From contig JAGXII010000063.1 of NCBI GenBank assembly GCA_024635735.1, positions 1 to 21,695 on the forward strand: 21,695 nt of DNA, read 5' to 3'. Numbering within the stretch: position 1 is the stretch's first letter; the number at the start of each line of letters is the position of its first letter. Position numbers and translations under genes: made by a program. Source of the stretch: Christiangramia sp. GTDB lineage: Bacteria; Bacteroidota; Bacteroidia; Flavobacteriales; Flavobacteriaceae. Below the pieces are notes generated by a model. It ran no database searches. It saw only the letters and a list, made by a program, of their open reading frames with translations, and was not told the DNA's origin. This document shows positions 7,540-14,916 of the stretch, piece by piece.

Positions 7540-8097
7540 ATGATCAAAAGATTTATTGGAATTGCCGCTGTGGCAATTATGATGGTTTCCTGTAATGAGC
7601 AAAAAACTGCTTATGTAGACACAACCAAACTTATCCAGGAGTATAAAGAAATGAAAGATGTGGAGGCACAATTTACCTCGAAGTCTGACTCTATTAAAGC
7701 TCAACTGGATTCTGTAGCAAGGTCGTTTCAACAGGAAGTTCAGGCTTATCAGTCTGAAATGAACTCAATGTCTGAGTCTGCACGACAGGAAAAAGAGAGG
7801 GAATTAATGCAAAAACAACAAATGCTTCAGCAACAACAGCAAATGAGAAGCAATCAGTTGAGACAGGAAAGTACTGCAGTAATGGACTCTCTTGTGAATA
7901 AAGTTAAAGACTACGTAAAAGAATACGGAGAAGAAAATAACTACACTTATATTTTTGGTTCTAATGAAAGCGCGAATATCATGTACGCTAAAGAAGGACT
8001 GGATTTAACCGAAGAGATTCTTGAAAAGTTAAATAACGAATATGGTGGAGCTGAAATTGAAACTCCAGCTAAAACAGAAGATGAAGTAGAGGAATAA
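7540..8097 (+). CDS. OmpH/Skp family periplasmic chaperone, lipoprotein form
   Basis: OmpH/Skp proteins hold unfolded outer-membrane proteins in the periplasm on their way to the BAM complex. From the ATG at 7540 the product has 185 residues. The N-terminus MIKRFIGIAAVAIMMVSC is a signal sequence ending in a lipobox-like VSC, so Cys18 would be lipidated and the chaperone membrane-tethered, unlike soluble E. coli Skp. The family start follows as AYVDTTKLIQEYKEMKDVE, then a long coiled coil (about residues 40-130) with a Gln-rich stretch coded around 7808-7860, then the closing strand region YTYIFGSNESANIMYAKEGLDLT typical of OmpH. The tail is acidic. The gene is monocistronic, with its own promoter and a strong terminator. 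Confidence 0.88.
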   Translation: MIKRFIGIAAVAIMMVSCNEQKTAYVDTTKLIQEYKEMKDVEAQFTSKSDSIKAQLDSVARSFQQEVQAYQSEMNSMSESARQEKERELMQKQQMLQQQQQMRSNQLRQESTAVMDSLVNKVKDYVKEYGEENNYTYIFGSNESANIMYAKEGLDLTEEILEKLNNEYGGAEIETPAKTEDEVEE

Positions 8098-8117
8098 AAT
8101 TTCATTTTCATAAAAAC

Positions 8118-8149
8118 AAAAAAGCTTCAGATTTTCTGAAGCTTTTTTT
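8118..8149. terminator. Bidirectional rho-independent terminator between ompH and the doxX-like gene
   Basis: The inverted repeat AGCTTCAG (8123-8130) / CTGAAGCT (8136-8143) with a 5-base ATTTT loop is flanked by an A run on the left and a T run on the right. It can therefore end the ompH transcript on the plus strand and the holB-doxX transcript on the minus strand. It lies 20-25 bases after the ompH stop and 19 bases beyond the doxX stop. Confidence 0.92.
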
Positions 8150-8167
8150 ATTTAAATCCGTTAGTAT

Positions 8168-8563
8168 TTAATTCAGCAAAAACACTCCAAATATGCTAAC
8201 AATAAAATATCCTGTTAGTGTAAAGGCTCCGGCATAATCTTTTGCAATACGCTGCCCGAATAACAACATGATTAAGGTTAACGAGGCTAGTATACAGGAA
8301 TAATTTGCCAGGTCATAGCTATTATATAATAGTATCCAGATTATTCCAAGAATCGCAAGTATTCCGGTGATTATTTCAAGAATCATGATCGTTCCTACCA
8401 TAAGTGGAACCAATCCGGATAAAAAGGTGGAGGCAAAATGTTCTTTAAGCCAGCCCACATTTCCTTTCCAGTCCACCGCTTTATCAATCCCCGACTGAAG
8501 AAAGGTGACAAGAATGAAAAGTAAGATAAGGATGATAGTAATGTTTGAAGTAAAAAATTCCAT
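8168..8563 (-). CDS. DoxX-like integral membrane protein
   Basis: This is a small 131-residue inner-membrane protein with four predicted hydrophobic segments (about residues 5-22, 48-66, 68-86 or the adjoining stretch, and 110-130), the size and topology of the DoxX/DoxD superfamily. Segment 1 is followed by the soluble loop QSGIDKAVDWKGNVGWLKEHF, and such a loop ending in a basic/aromatic patch is usual in these proteins. Members have been linked to thiosulfate:quinone oxidoreductase in archaea and to redox stress in some bacteria; no function can be assigned here. It starts one base after the holB stop, so it is almost certainly co-transcribed with holB and ends at the shared terminator. 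The functional family assignment rests on overall pattern, not on catalytic residues. Confidence 0.7.
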   Translation of the reverse strand: MEFFTSNITIILILLFILVTFLQSGIDKAVDWKGNVGWLKEHFASTFLSGLVPLMVGTIMILEIITGILAILGIIWILLYNSYDLANYSCILASLTLIMLLFGQRIAKDYAGAFTLTGYFIVSIFGVFLLN

Positions 8564-8564
8564 T

Positions 8565-9719
8565 TTAGGCTACTTTTTTATGTAAAAATCTGGTTAGTTT
8601 CATTGAAAGATCGGTTAAAATGATCTTTGAGTTTCCATTTCTTTCTATATGATATATAGCTGTTTCCAAAGCTTCAGTAATCTCTAAGATATTGTTTCCG
8701 TGTACATAAGGAGCGAATTTTTCTAGTTTAAAACTCTTTTCCGTAGGTTCCAGATAAACAAGTTCATTGGCCTTATAGTTAAGCAATAAGGACTGCCTGA
8801 AAAAATTAATACAAAACAATAGAAAACTCTTCTGCGTTTCTCTTCCCAGACTGGCAATCTCTTCACTCCATGCAACCAGATCCAGAACGGTACTTTTATT
8901 AGCCTTTGCTTTAAAGGCGGTTCTTATCCAGCTAATAAACCAGGCTTCGTATTGTTCATCACCGGAAGTTTTCATTAAAATATTGAGAGCCTTGGTGTAA
9001 TTCCCGTCTGCCTGGTGAGCAATTTTCATAGCCATATTCTCATTACATCCCTCTTTTTCCATTAGCGCCTGTGCAATATCTGCTTCGCTTAAAGGAGGAA
9101 AATGTAAACTTTGGCAACGTGATTTTATGGTCTGGATGATCTGTTCTTCATCTTCTGTGATGAGTATAAAAACAGTATCGTTAGGCGGTTCTTCGATTAA
9201 TTTCAGCAATTTGTTAGCTGTGGAAGTATTCATTTTTTCGGCCATCCAGATAATCATAACCTTAAAACCTCCTTCATACGATTTTAAAGAAAGAGATTTA
9301 AGTATGTCCTGAGCCTCATTAACACTTATCAGACCCTGTTTGTTTTCTATCCCAAGTTTTTGATACCAGTCATAGAGGTTTGCATAGGGATTTTCCTTAA
9401 TGAAACTCCGCCACTCTTCCATAAAATGAGAGGAAACCGGATTTTTCTTTATTTTATCATTAATAGCAACCGGAAATGCAAAATGAAGATCTGGATGCGA
9501 AAGGTTATGGAATCTTAAATTACAGGATTCTATCCCATTGTTGTTTTCTCCCCCGGTATTTTTACAAAGAAGATATTGCGCATATGCAATAGCCATAGGT
9601 AAAGTACCGCTGCCAGGGTTACCACTAAAAAGCTGGGCGTGAGGAATACGACCTCTGTCCGTACTGGTCGTAAGGTGATTTTTTATATGCGGGAGACCAA
9701 TTATTTCGTTAAAAAGCAT
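8565..9719 (-). CDS. holB: DNA polymerase III subunit delta' (clamp loader)
   Basis: Delta' is the rigid stator of the clamp loader that places the beta sliding clamp on DNA. The product has 384 residues from the ATG at 9719; a TTG two codons upstream (9725) is less likely because it lies in a promoter-like box. It begins MLFNEIIGLPHIKNHL with the usual delta' GRIPHAQLFSG. The Walker A loop is degenerate, GNPGSGTL with Thr instead of the Lys, as expected for a subunit that does not bind ATP. The trans-acting arginine finger is present in SRCQSLHF, and KLLKLIEEPPNDTVFILIT matches the family. Only two of the usual zinc-binding cysteines are recognisable (LLCKN and ESCNL), so the zinc module looks degenerate. 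The downstream partner is the doxX-like gene. Confidence 0.92.
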   Translation of the reverse strand: MLFNEIIGLPHIKNHLTTSTDRGRIPHAQLFSGNPGSGTLPMAIAYAQYLLCKNTGGENNNGIESCNLRFHNLSHPDLHFAFPVAINDKIKKNPVSSHFMEEWRSFIKENPYANLYDWYQKLGIENKQGLISVNEAQDILKSLSLKSYEGGFKVMIIWMAEKMNTSTANKLLKLIEEPPNDTVFILITEDEEQIIQTIKSRCQSLHFPPLSEADIAQALMEKEGCNENMAMKIAHQADGNYTKALNILMKTSGDEQYEAWFISWIRTAFKAKANKSTVLDLVAWSEEIASLGRETQKSFLLFCINFFRQSLLLNYKANELVYLEPTEKSFKLEKFAPYVHGNNILEITEALETAIYHIERNGNSKIILTDLSMKLTRFLHKKVA

Positions 9720-9722
9720 AGG

Positions 9723-9730
9723 CAAATATA
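9723..9730 (-). promoter_or_regulatory. -7 box immediately before the holB ATG
   Basis: The minus strand reads TATATTTG, an exact TAnnTTTG match, ending only three bases before the holB ATG at 9719. If used, transcription would begin at or very close to the start codon and give a leaderless or nearly leaderless mRNA. No TTG is found at the usual -33 distance, so this is a candidate only. Confidence 0.45.
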
Positions 9731-9764
9731 AAATTATATGGGCTTTATTATCTTCGGAAAAATT

Positions 9765-9772
9765 TATATTTG
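9765..9772 (+). promoter_or_regulatory. -7 promoter box for pgk
   Basis: TATATTTG is an exact TAnnTTTG match, 15 bases before the pgk ATG at 9788. No clear TTG lies 17-23 bases upstream. It faces away from the identical box on the minus strand at 9723-9730, making a compact divergent promoter region between holB and pgk. Confidence 0.6.
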
Positions 9773-9787
9773 TAATAAAGCAATTCT

Positions 9788-10972
9788 ATGAAAACGGTAG
9801 ACGATTACAATTTTAATAATAAACAGGCATTAATTAGAGTAGATTTCAATGTCCCTCTGAATGAGAATATGGAGGTAACCGATGCGAACCGGATTGAAGC
9901 TGCCAAACCTACAATTATTAAAATTCTGGAAGATGGAGGTAGTGTTGTGCTTATGTCACACTTAGGAAGGCCTAAAGGAAGAGAAAGTAAATATTCGTTA
10001 CAGCACATTGTAAATAAAGTTTCTGAAGTACTAGGAGTAGAAGTTAAATTCGTTGAAGACTGTATTGGCGAAGAAGTTGAAAAAGTTGTCGGAAAGTTAC
10101 AACCGGGAGAAATCCTCTTACTTGAAAACCTAAGATTTCATGAGGAAGAAACAAAAGGCGATGAAGAGTTTGCTAAAAAGCTTTCCCGACTCGGTGATAT
10201 ATACGTAAACGATGCTTTTGGAACCGCTCACAGGGCTCATGCTTCAACCACCGTGGTGGCGAAGTTCTTTGAAGACAAATGTTTTGGATATCTCCTTGCC
10301 AAGGAAATAAAAAGTATCGACAAAGTTTTAAATAGTAAGGAGAAACCTGTTACGGCTGTTCTCGGTGGCGCGAAGGTTTCCAGTAAAATAACCGTTATTG
10401 AGAATATTCTCGATAAAATAGATCACCTTATCATTGGAGGCGGAATGACTTATACTTTTATTAAAGCCCAGGGAGGTAAAATTGGAAATTCCCTGGTAGA
10501 AGAGGATAAACAGGAACTGGCTCTCGAGATATTAAAAAAGGCAAAAGAAAAGGGAGTTGAAGTTCACCTTCCTGTAGATTCTATAATTGCTGATAGTTTT
10601 TCGGAACAGGCAAGCACCCAAACAGAAAGTGTAGATAATATTCCTGATGGCTGGATGGGACTTGACATAGGCCCTGAAACCATTAAGAATTTTTCGAATG
10701 TTATAAGTAAATCTAAAATTATATTGTGGAATGGTCCTTTAGGAGTTTTCGAGATGGAAACTTTTGCCAAAGGGACAATACAGCTTGGTGAAGCAATCGC
10801 TGAAGCTACAAAAAATGGAGCCTTTTCCCTTGTGGGAGGAGGAGATTCTGTGGCGGCAGTAAAAAAATTCGGCCTGGAAGACAAGGTGAGTTATGTTTCT
10901 ACTGGAGGCGGCGCCATGTTGGAAATGCTGGAGGGAAAATCTTTACCAGGCATTGAAGCTATTGGAGAATAA
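9788..10972 (+). CDS. pgk: Phosphoglycerate kinase
   Basis: PGK transfers phosphate from 1,3-bisphosphoglycerate to ADP in the first ATP-yielding step of glycolysis; it runs in reverse in gluconeogenesis. The 394-residue protein has the standard length. It shows ALIRVDFNVPLN (14-25), the substrate-binding Arg region SHLGRPKGR, LLENLRFHEEE, NDAFGTAHRAHAST, the hinge/nucleotide motifs LGGAKVSSKI and ILWNGPLGVFE, and the closing GGGDSVAAVKKFG and TGGGAMLEMLEG. Nothing is missing. It is transcribed from its own -7 box. The next gene, a lytic transglycosylase, follows after 49 bases without a visible hairpin, so read-through into the envelope genes is likely. Confidence 0.98.
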   Translation: MKTVDDYNFNNKQALIRVDFNVPLNENMEVTDANRIEAAKPTIIKILEDGGSVVLMSHLGRPKGRESKYSLQHIVNKVSEVLGVEVKFVEDCIGEEVEKVVGKLQPGEILLLENLRFHEEETKGDEEFAKKLSRLGDIYVNDAFGTAHRAHASTTVVAKFFEDKCFGYLLAKEIKSIDKVLNSKEKPVTAVLGGAKVSSKITVIENILDKIDHLIIGGGMTYTFIKAQGGKIGNSLVEEDKQELALEILKKAKEKGVEVHLPVDSIIADSFSEQASTQTESVDNIPDGWMGLDIGPETIKNFSNVISKSKIILWNGPLGVFEMETFAKGTIQLGEAIAEATKNGAFSLVGGGDSVAAVKKFGLEDKVSYVSTGGGAMLEMLEGKSLPGIEAIGE

Positions 10973-11021
10973 TAAGGTACGAAATTTGCGGTTTTTACGT
11001 TTATTATTTTAAATAGATCTT

Positions 11022-12611
11022 ATGCTGAAACCATATCTTTTAATGTTGCTTTTCCTTGCCGGGATGACGTCCTGGGCACAGGAGAAAAAGAAGAATAATG
11101 AACGCGTGGAAAAAGCAAATTTCAGAGTTCAGATTTTTCAAAAAAGTGATAATACCAATATAAAACTGGCCGAACCAGATCCGGAGTTTAAAAATAAATT
11201 ACCGATTTCTGCCACTATACGGGATTCTTCCAAAGTGGCTTTAAAAGATCTTCCTAAAGCACAGGCTATAGATTCTTTATGGAAACTTGAATTAACAAAT
11301 TCAGATTTGTATGAAACCATGCAAAAAAGTATCCGGGATCAGGATTATGAAGAAGTTGTTTATGATGAACTACCTACCGATACTCTTAAGGCACGGCTTG
11401 CAAAATTAAATGCACGCACTCCTTTTAATATTGAATATAACCCTATACTGGAGAGTGTTATTAAGTCTTACCTGAAGCGCAATAAGCACAGTATGGAAAG
11501 ACTTATGGCACTTAGCACTTATTATTTTCCACTTTTTGAGCAGGAACTCGACAAATATGATATTCCGCTGGAAATAAAATATCTGGCGATCGTAGAGTCT
11601 GCTCTTAATCCAAGAGCCAAGTCCAGGGTGGGAGCCACAGGTTTATGGCAATTTATGTTCACCACCGGTAAGATGCATGGCCTGGATGTAAGTTCTTATG
11701 TAGATGAACGAATGGATCCTGCAAGAGCGACGCAGGCAGCAGCCGAATATATGGCGAGTCTTTATAAAGTATTTGGAGATTGGGATCTTGTATTGGCCTC
11801 CTATAATTCAGGTCCTGGAAATGTTTCTAAAGCGATTAGAAGAAGCGGCGGGTCTACAGATTACTGGCAATTACGAAGGTATCTTCCACGTGAAACAGCC
11901 GGCTACGTACCTGCCTTTTTAGCGACTTTATATCTTTTTGAATACGCCGAGGAGCACCATTTCCAACCTCAAAATCCTGATATTGTATTTTTTGAAACAG
12001 ATACGATTCAGGTAAAGAAGCTGCTTACTTTCGACCAGATCACCAAAGTTACAGGTGTTGAAAAGGAAATGCTTGAATTTTTAAACCCGAGCTATAAACT
12101 GGATATTATACCGTTTGTGGCTGATGAAAAATATACGCTACGGCTTCCAAGATCGGCCACAGGAAAGTTTGTAAATAACGAAAACGCAATCTATAATTTT
12201 GCTGAAAGCCAGCTTGCTGATAGTGAAAAAGAACTTCCAAAATATGTTGAAACCGAAGATCGAATTCGTTACCGTGTTCGTAGCGGGGATTATCTGGGGA
12301 AGATTGCTGAAAGATATGGAGTAGGAATTAGCAGCATTAAAAGATGGAATAATATGAGGAGTAACACCCTTAGAGTTGGGCAGTATCTCACTATTTATCC
12401 ACGTAAACCAGTTGAGGTAGCTTCTAGTAATAAGTCAGCTAAATCAAGCCAGAATTCCAATCTTAAAATGTATACTGTAAAGCAGGGAGATTCTCTGTGG
12501 AGCATTTCAAAAAAGTTTCCGGGCGTTACGGTACAGAATTTGAGGGCATGGAATGATATGAACACTAACAGCCTTAAACCGGGAATGAAATTGAAGATTT
12601 CCAAGGGTTAA
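11022..12611 (+). CDS. LysM-containing membrane-bound lytic transglycosylase (MltD-like)
   Basis: This enzyme cleaves the MurNAc-GlcNAc bond of peptidoglycan with formation of 1,6-anhydro-MurNAc, acting in the periplasm. The 529-residue product has a signal peptide (residues 1-19, cut after SWA). After a linker comes an SLT/GH23 domain from about residue 165: catalytic Glu192 in AIVESALNPRAKS, then VGATGLWQFMFTTG, LASYNSGPGNVSKAI and LPRETAGYVPAFLA. Two LysM peptidoglycan-binding repeats follow at about 417-460 (YRVRSGDYLGKIAERYGV) and 484-527 (YTVKQGDSLWSISKKF). The order matches E. coli MltD. There is no lipobox, so it is probably secreted to the periplasm. It lies between pgk and a DUF4837 lipoprotein gene. 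A sequence one mismatch from parS lies within the codons for LPRETA. Confidence 0.94.
   Translation: MLKPYLLMLLFLAGMTSWAQEKKKNNERVEKANFRVQIFQKSDNTNIKLAEPDPEFKNKLPISATIRDSSKVALKDLPKAQAIDSLWKLELTNSDLYETMQKSIRDQDYEEVVYDELPTDTLKARLAKLNARTPFNIEYNPILESVIKSYLKRNKHSMERLMALSTYYFPLFEQELDKYDIPLEIKYLAIVESALNPRAKSRVGATGLWQFMFTTGKMHGLDVSSYVDERMDPARATQAAAEYMASLYKVFGDWDLVLASYNSGPGNVSKAIRRSGGSTDYWQLRRYLPRETAGYVPAFLATLYLFEYAEEHHFQPQNPDIVFFETDTIQVKKLLTFDQITKVTGVEKEMLEFLNPSYKLDIIPFVADEKYTLRLPRSATGKFVNNENAIYNFAESQLADSEKELPKYVETEDRIRYRVRSGDYLGKIAERYGVGISSIKRWNNMRSNTLRVGQYLTIYPRKPVEVASSNKSAKSSQNSNLKMYTVKQGDSLWSISKKFPGVTVQNLRAWNDMNTNSLKPGMKLKISKG
11882..11897. promoter_or_regulatory. Near-parS sequence in the lytic transglycosylase gene
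   Basis: TCTTCCACGTGAAACA differs from the parS consensus TGTTnCACGTGnAACA only at position 2. It encodes the family-conserved LPRET stretch, so it could be a coincidence of codon choice. It could also be a weak third ParB site about 5.5 kb from site 2. Confidence 0.35.
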
Positions 12612-12635
12612 AGTCTGTATATCAAAACCAATAAA

Positions 12636-13616
12636 ATGAAACGTAGCCTGATCCTGCTAGCCAGCATTATCTTATTAATTTCCTGTAAAAACGAAAACTC
12701 TAAACCCGCAAAAAGAATTCTTTCCGATTCTTCCGGAAATATTAACCAGCTAACTGTAGTTATTGATAATGATCTCTGGGAAGGAGAAGTAGGTGAGGCT
12801 ATAAGGACAAACTTTGCGGCTCCCGTTGATGGCTTACCTCAGGATGAGCCTCTGTTCAACCTTAGCCAGATACCTCCGAAGACCTTTAGTGGTTTTGTAA
12901 GAAACAGCAGGATTTTTTTAAAAATAGAAGAGGCTCAAAATCAGGGAATAGATATTTTTACCGATGAATTTGCCAGACCTCAGACTGGAGTAGTGGTAAT
13001 GGGAACTGATAAAAATGCATTGATCGAGGAGATTAATGAACAGTCAGATTCCATAATAAACCTTCTTAAAAAGACTGAACTAAAGGAAAAACAAAGAAGA
13101 ATTGGTAAATCCCTAAAGAAAGATGATGTTCTTGAAAAGAGATTGGGGCTAAGTCTTAAATTTCCAAGTGCATATCGATATGCTAAAGAGGAGGACAACT
13201 TCGTATGGATACGCAAAGAGATCCCAAAAGGGAATATGGAGATATTAATTTATGAAGTTTCTATCAATCGTATTGAGAACGATTCAAGCGTAATAGCCAA
13301 TATCACCAACATACGAGATTCAATTGGGAAAGTGCATATTCCGGGGCCTGTAGAAGGCTCTTATATGATTACCGAAAAGGCTTATGCTCCTTATTTATTC
13401 GAAAGTACAATAGATGGAAAGTTTGCCTATGAAACCCGGGGTACGTGGGAAGTTAAAAATGCTTTTATGGCAGGACCTTTTGTAAACTATGCCGTGAAAG
13501 ACGAAGAAAATAACCGTTTTCTAATTCTGGAAGGTTTTGTATTCTCACCTTCCCGTGGGAAAAGAGATAATATCTTTGAGCTGGATGCAATTCTGCAATC
13601 GGCCAGAATAAAATAA
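12636..13616 (+). CDS. DUF4837 family lipoprotein
   Basis: This is a 326-residue envelope lipoprotein of the Bacteroidota-specific DUF4837 family; function unknown. The N-terminus MKRSLILLASIILLISC is a lipoprotein signal sequence with Cys17 as the lipidated residue. The mature part begins with a flexible KNENSKPAKRILSDSSGN segment, then NQLTVVIDNDLWEGEVGEAIR and FNLSQIPPKTFSGFVRNSR, the characteristic opening of this family, and later LSLKFPSAYRYAKEEDNFVWIRKE and the FAYETRGTWEVKNAFMAGPF block. It starts 24 bases after the lytic transglycosylase stop and ends at a strong terminator, so it is the last gene of the pgk transcript direction. The repeated adjacency to a peptidoglycan hydrolase hints at an envelope role, which is inference. 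Confidence 0.88.
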   Translation: MKRSLILLASIILLISCKNENSKPAKRILSDSSGNINQLTVVIDNDLWEGEVGEAIRTNFAAPVDGLPQDEPLFNLSQIPPKTFSGFVRNSRIFLKIEEAQNQGIDIFTDEFARPQTGVVVMGTDKNALIEEINEQSDSIINLLKKTELKEKQRRIGKSLKKDDVLEKRLGLSLKFPSAYRYAKEEDNFVWIRKEIPKGNMEILIYEVSINRIENDSSVIANITNIRDSIGKVHIPGPVEGSYMITEKAYAPYLFESTIDGKFAYETRGTWEVKNAFMAGPFVNYAVKDEENNRFLILEGFVFSPSRGKRDNIFELDAILQSARIK

Positions 13617-13623
13617 AGCAAAT

Positions 13624-13654
13624 AAAAAACCCAACTTCAAAAGTTGGGTTTTTT
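13624..13654. terminator. Bidirectional rho-independent terminator between DUF4837 and tatA
   Basis: CCCAACTT (13630-13637) pairs with AAGTTGGG (13641-13648) around a CAA loop, with an A run before and a T run after. It serves the plus-strand pgk-LT-DUF4837 transcript (7 bases past the stop) and the minus-strand tatA transcript (19 bases past its stop). Confidence 0.92.
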
Positions 13655-13673
13655 ATTTATCGGTGCAGAATTA

Positions 13674-13886
13674 TTATTTCTTTTCTTCATGAATTTTACT
13701 TCCTTCATCTGTCCTTGAAGGTTCTTTCTCATCGTCTTTTGAAGCGTCTTTAAATTCTTTAATTCCACTTCCCAGACCTCTCATTAATTCCGGGATTTTA
13801 CGTCCTCCAAAAAGCAATAAAATTACCACTACAATTAAGATGATTTGTGGAGCTCCTATAGCCAATGGCAAAAAAAATGCATTCAT
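13674..13886 (-). CDS. tatA: Sec-independent protein translocase TatA/TatE
   Basis: TatA oligomerises in the inner membrane to form the channel that exports folded proteins with twin-arginine signals. The 70-residue product has the family layout. A short N-terminus is followed by one membrane helix (about 8-25, IILIVVVILLLF), then the hinge and amphipathic helix FGGRKIPELMRGLGSGIKEF (26-45) and a charged, unstructured tail. The conserved FG.xKIPEL signature is intact. tatB-type features (longer tail, Glu in the membrane helix) are absent, and the membrane segment has no polar residue. tatC is not in the window. The gene stands alone on the minus strand between two plus-strand transcripts. Confidence 0.93.
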   Translation of the reverse strand: MNAFFLPLAIGAPQIILIVVVILLLFGGRKIPELMRGLGSGIKEFKDASKDDEKEPSRTDEGSKIHEEKK

Positions 13887-13905
13887 GTCTTTTAATTTAG
13901 TTTTA

Positions 13906-13913
13906 CAAACTTA
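13906..13913 (-). promoter_or_regulatory. -7 promoter box for tatA
   Basis: The minus strand reads TAAGTTTG, a match to TAnnTTTG, 19 bases upstream of the tatA ATG at 13886. A TTG element at the preferred distance is not obvious. Confidence 0.5.
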
Positions 13914-14017
13914 ACAAGAATCTCTCAATATAAACGTTAAGATGTCAATAATTTGAGCCTTTAAGATAGGCCACATTTTTGATGTTCCAACTATAATCTA
14001 AAGGAAAATATTTAATT

Positions 14018-14025
14018 TATCTTTG
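14018..14025 (+). promoter_or_regulatory. -7 promoter box for the M23 peptidase operon
   Basis: TATCTTTG is an exact TAnnTTTG match, 18 bases before the M23 peptidase ATG at 14044. It probably drives the seven-gene run to 21303, in which I see no other convincing promoter. No TTG lies in the 17-23 base window upstream. Confidence 0.6.
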
Positions 14026-14043
14026 TAACACCTAACAGGAACT

Positions 14044-14913
14044 ATGGCTAAAGAGAAGAAAACCAAAAAAAGATTTGCGAAGAAATTACTTCATAAGTAC
14101 CGCATGGTGGTTCTCAATGAAGATACTTTTGAAGAACGCTTTTCTTTTCGCTTAACGAAACTTAATGTATTTGTAGCCGTTGGGCTGTCTGCAATTTTTC
14201 TTATTGCAGCTACTACTATTCTAATCGCATTTACTCCCTTAAGGGAATACATTCCCGGATATTCTTCAGCCGAATTGAAAGAGGATGCAGCGAACCTCGC
14301 TTATAAGACCGATTCTCTTCAGAAGGTTATTCGTCTTAATGAACAGTATTTAGGATCTATAAAAAGTGCCTTGATTGGAGAATTTGACCTTGAAAAACTA
14401 AACAGGGATTCAGTATTATCTGGCTCTTCAGAAGATATGGAATATGAAGAAGTCTCACCTTCACGCGCAGACTCGCTATTAAGAGAACAGGTTGCTCAGG
14501 AAGACAAATATAATATCCTGCCTACCGCGACAGAAAACATAGATTTTTCCTTGTTTCCTCCAGTAAAAGGGACGATTTCCGAACCCTATAGCCTCGAAGA
14601 AAAGCACTACGCTGTAGATGTGGTGGTTGCCCGTAATTCCCCGGTGAAATCGGTCGCCGATGGCCGGGTGATATTTGCCGAATGGACTGCAGAAACCGGA
14701 TATGTAATAATTATTGAGCATAGTTACGGCTTACTTTCAGTCTATAAACACAATGCCTCACTCACTAAATCCCAGGGAGAGATGGTTCGCGCCGGAGAAG
14801 TGGTCGCTACCGCAGGCTCTACGGGTGAACTAACTACAGGCCCGCACTTACACTTTGAACTTTGGAACGAAGGAAACCCTGTTGATCCAACTGAATATAT
14901 TGACTTTAATTAA
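14044..14913 (+). CDS. M23 family metallopeptidase (LytM-type peptidoglycan endopeptidase), membrane-anchored
   Basis: This protein cuts peptide cross-links in peptidoglycan. The 289-residue protein has a basic cytoplasmic N-terminus (1-40), one membrane anchor (about 41-63) and a short coiled coil (about 78-110). A low-complexity acidic linker leads to the LytM domain from about 170. The zinc site is complete: His188 and Asp192 (HYAVD), and His270 in GPHLHFELW; His236 and His268 fit the accessory catalytic positions. So it should be an active enzyme, unlike EnvC-type degenerate LytM proteins. The domain closes with GNPVDPTEYI. It heads a long co-directional run and is three bases from the GH3 gene. 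The layout resembles Bacteroidota M23 proteins associated with cell growth or division; its exact target is unknown. Confidence 0.93.
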   Translation: MAKEKKTKKRFAKKLLHKYRMVVLNEDTFEERFSFRLTKLNVFVAVGLSAIFLIAATTILIAFTPLREYIPGYSSAELKEDAANLAYKTDSLQKVIRLNEQYLGSIKSALIGEFDLEKLNRDSVLSGSSEDMEYEEVSPSRADSLLREQVAQEDKYNILPTATENIDFSLFPPVKGTISEPYSLEEKHYAVDVVVARNSPVKSVADGRVIFAEWTAETGYVIIIEHSYGLLSVYKHNASLTKSQGEMVRAGEVVATAGSTGELTTGPHLHFELWNEGNPVDPTEYIDFN

Positions 14914-14916
14914 TTT

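Noticed and set aside
7800..7865. CAA/CAG-rich stretch as a microsatellite or contingency repeat
   Set aside because: It is an irregular Gln-rich coiled-coil segment, not a uniform tandem repeat able to slip in register.
8717..9719. Loss of ATP binding in the HolB Walker A loop as a mutation
   Set aside because: Delta' subunits of the clamp loader normally have a degenerate P-loop; the SRC arginine finger is kept.
9720..9725. TTG start two codons upstream of the holB ATG
   Set aside because: It overlaps a perfect -7 promoter box, and the ATG gives the family-typical start MLFNEIIG.
12395..12403. DnaA-box-like TTATCCACG
   Set aside because: A single site with one mismatch to TTATCCACA, inside a coding region; I saw no cluster of DnaA boxes, so no oriC is called in this window.
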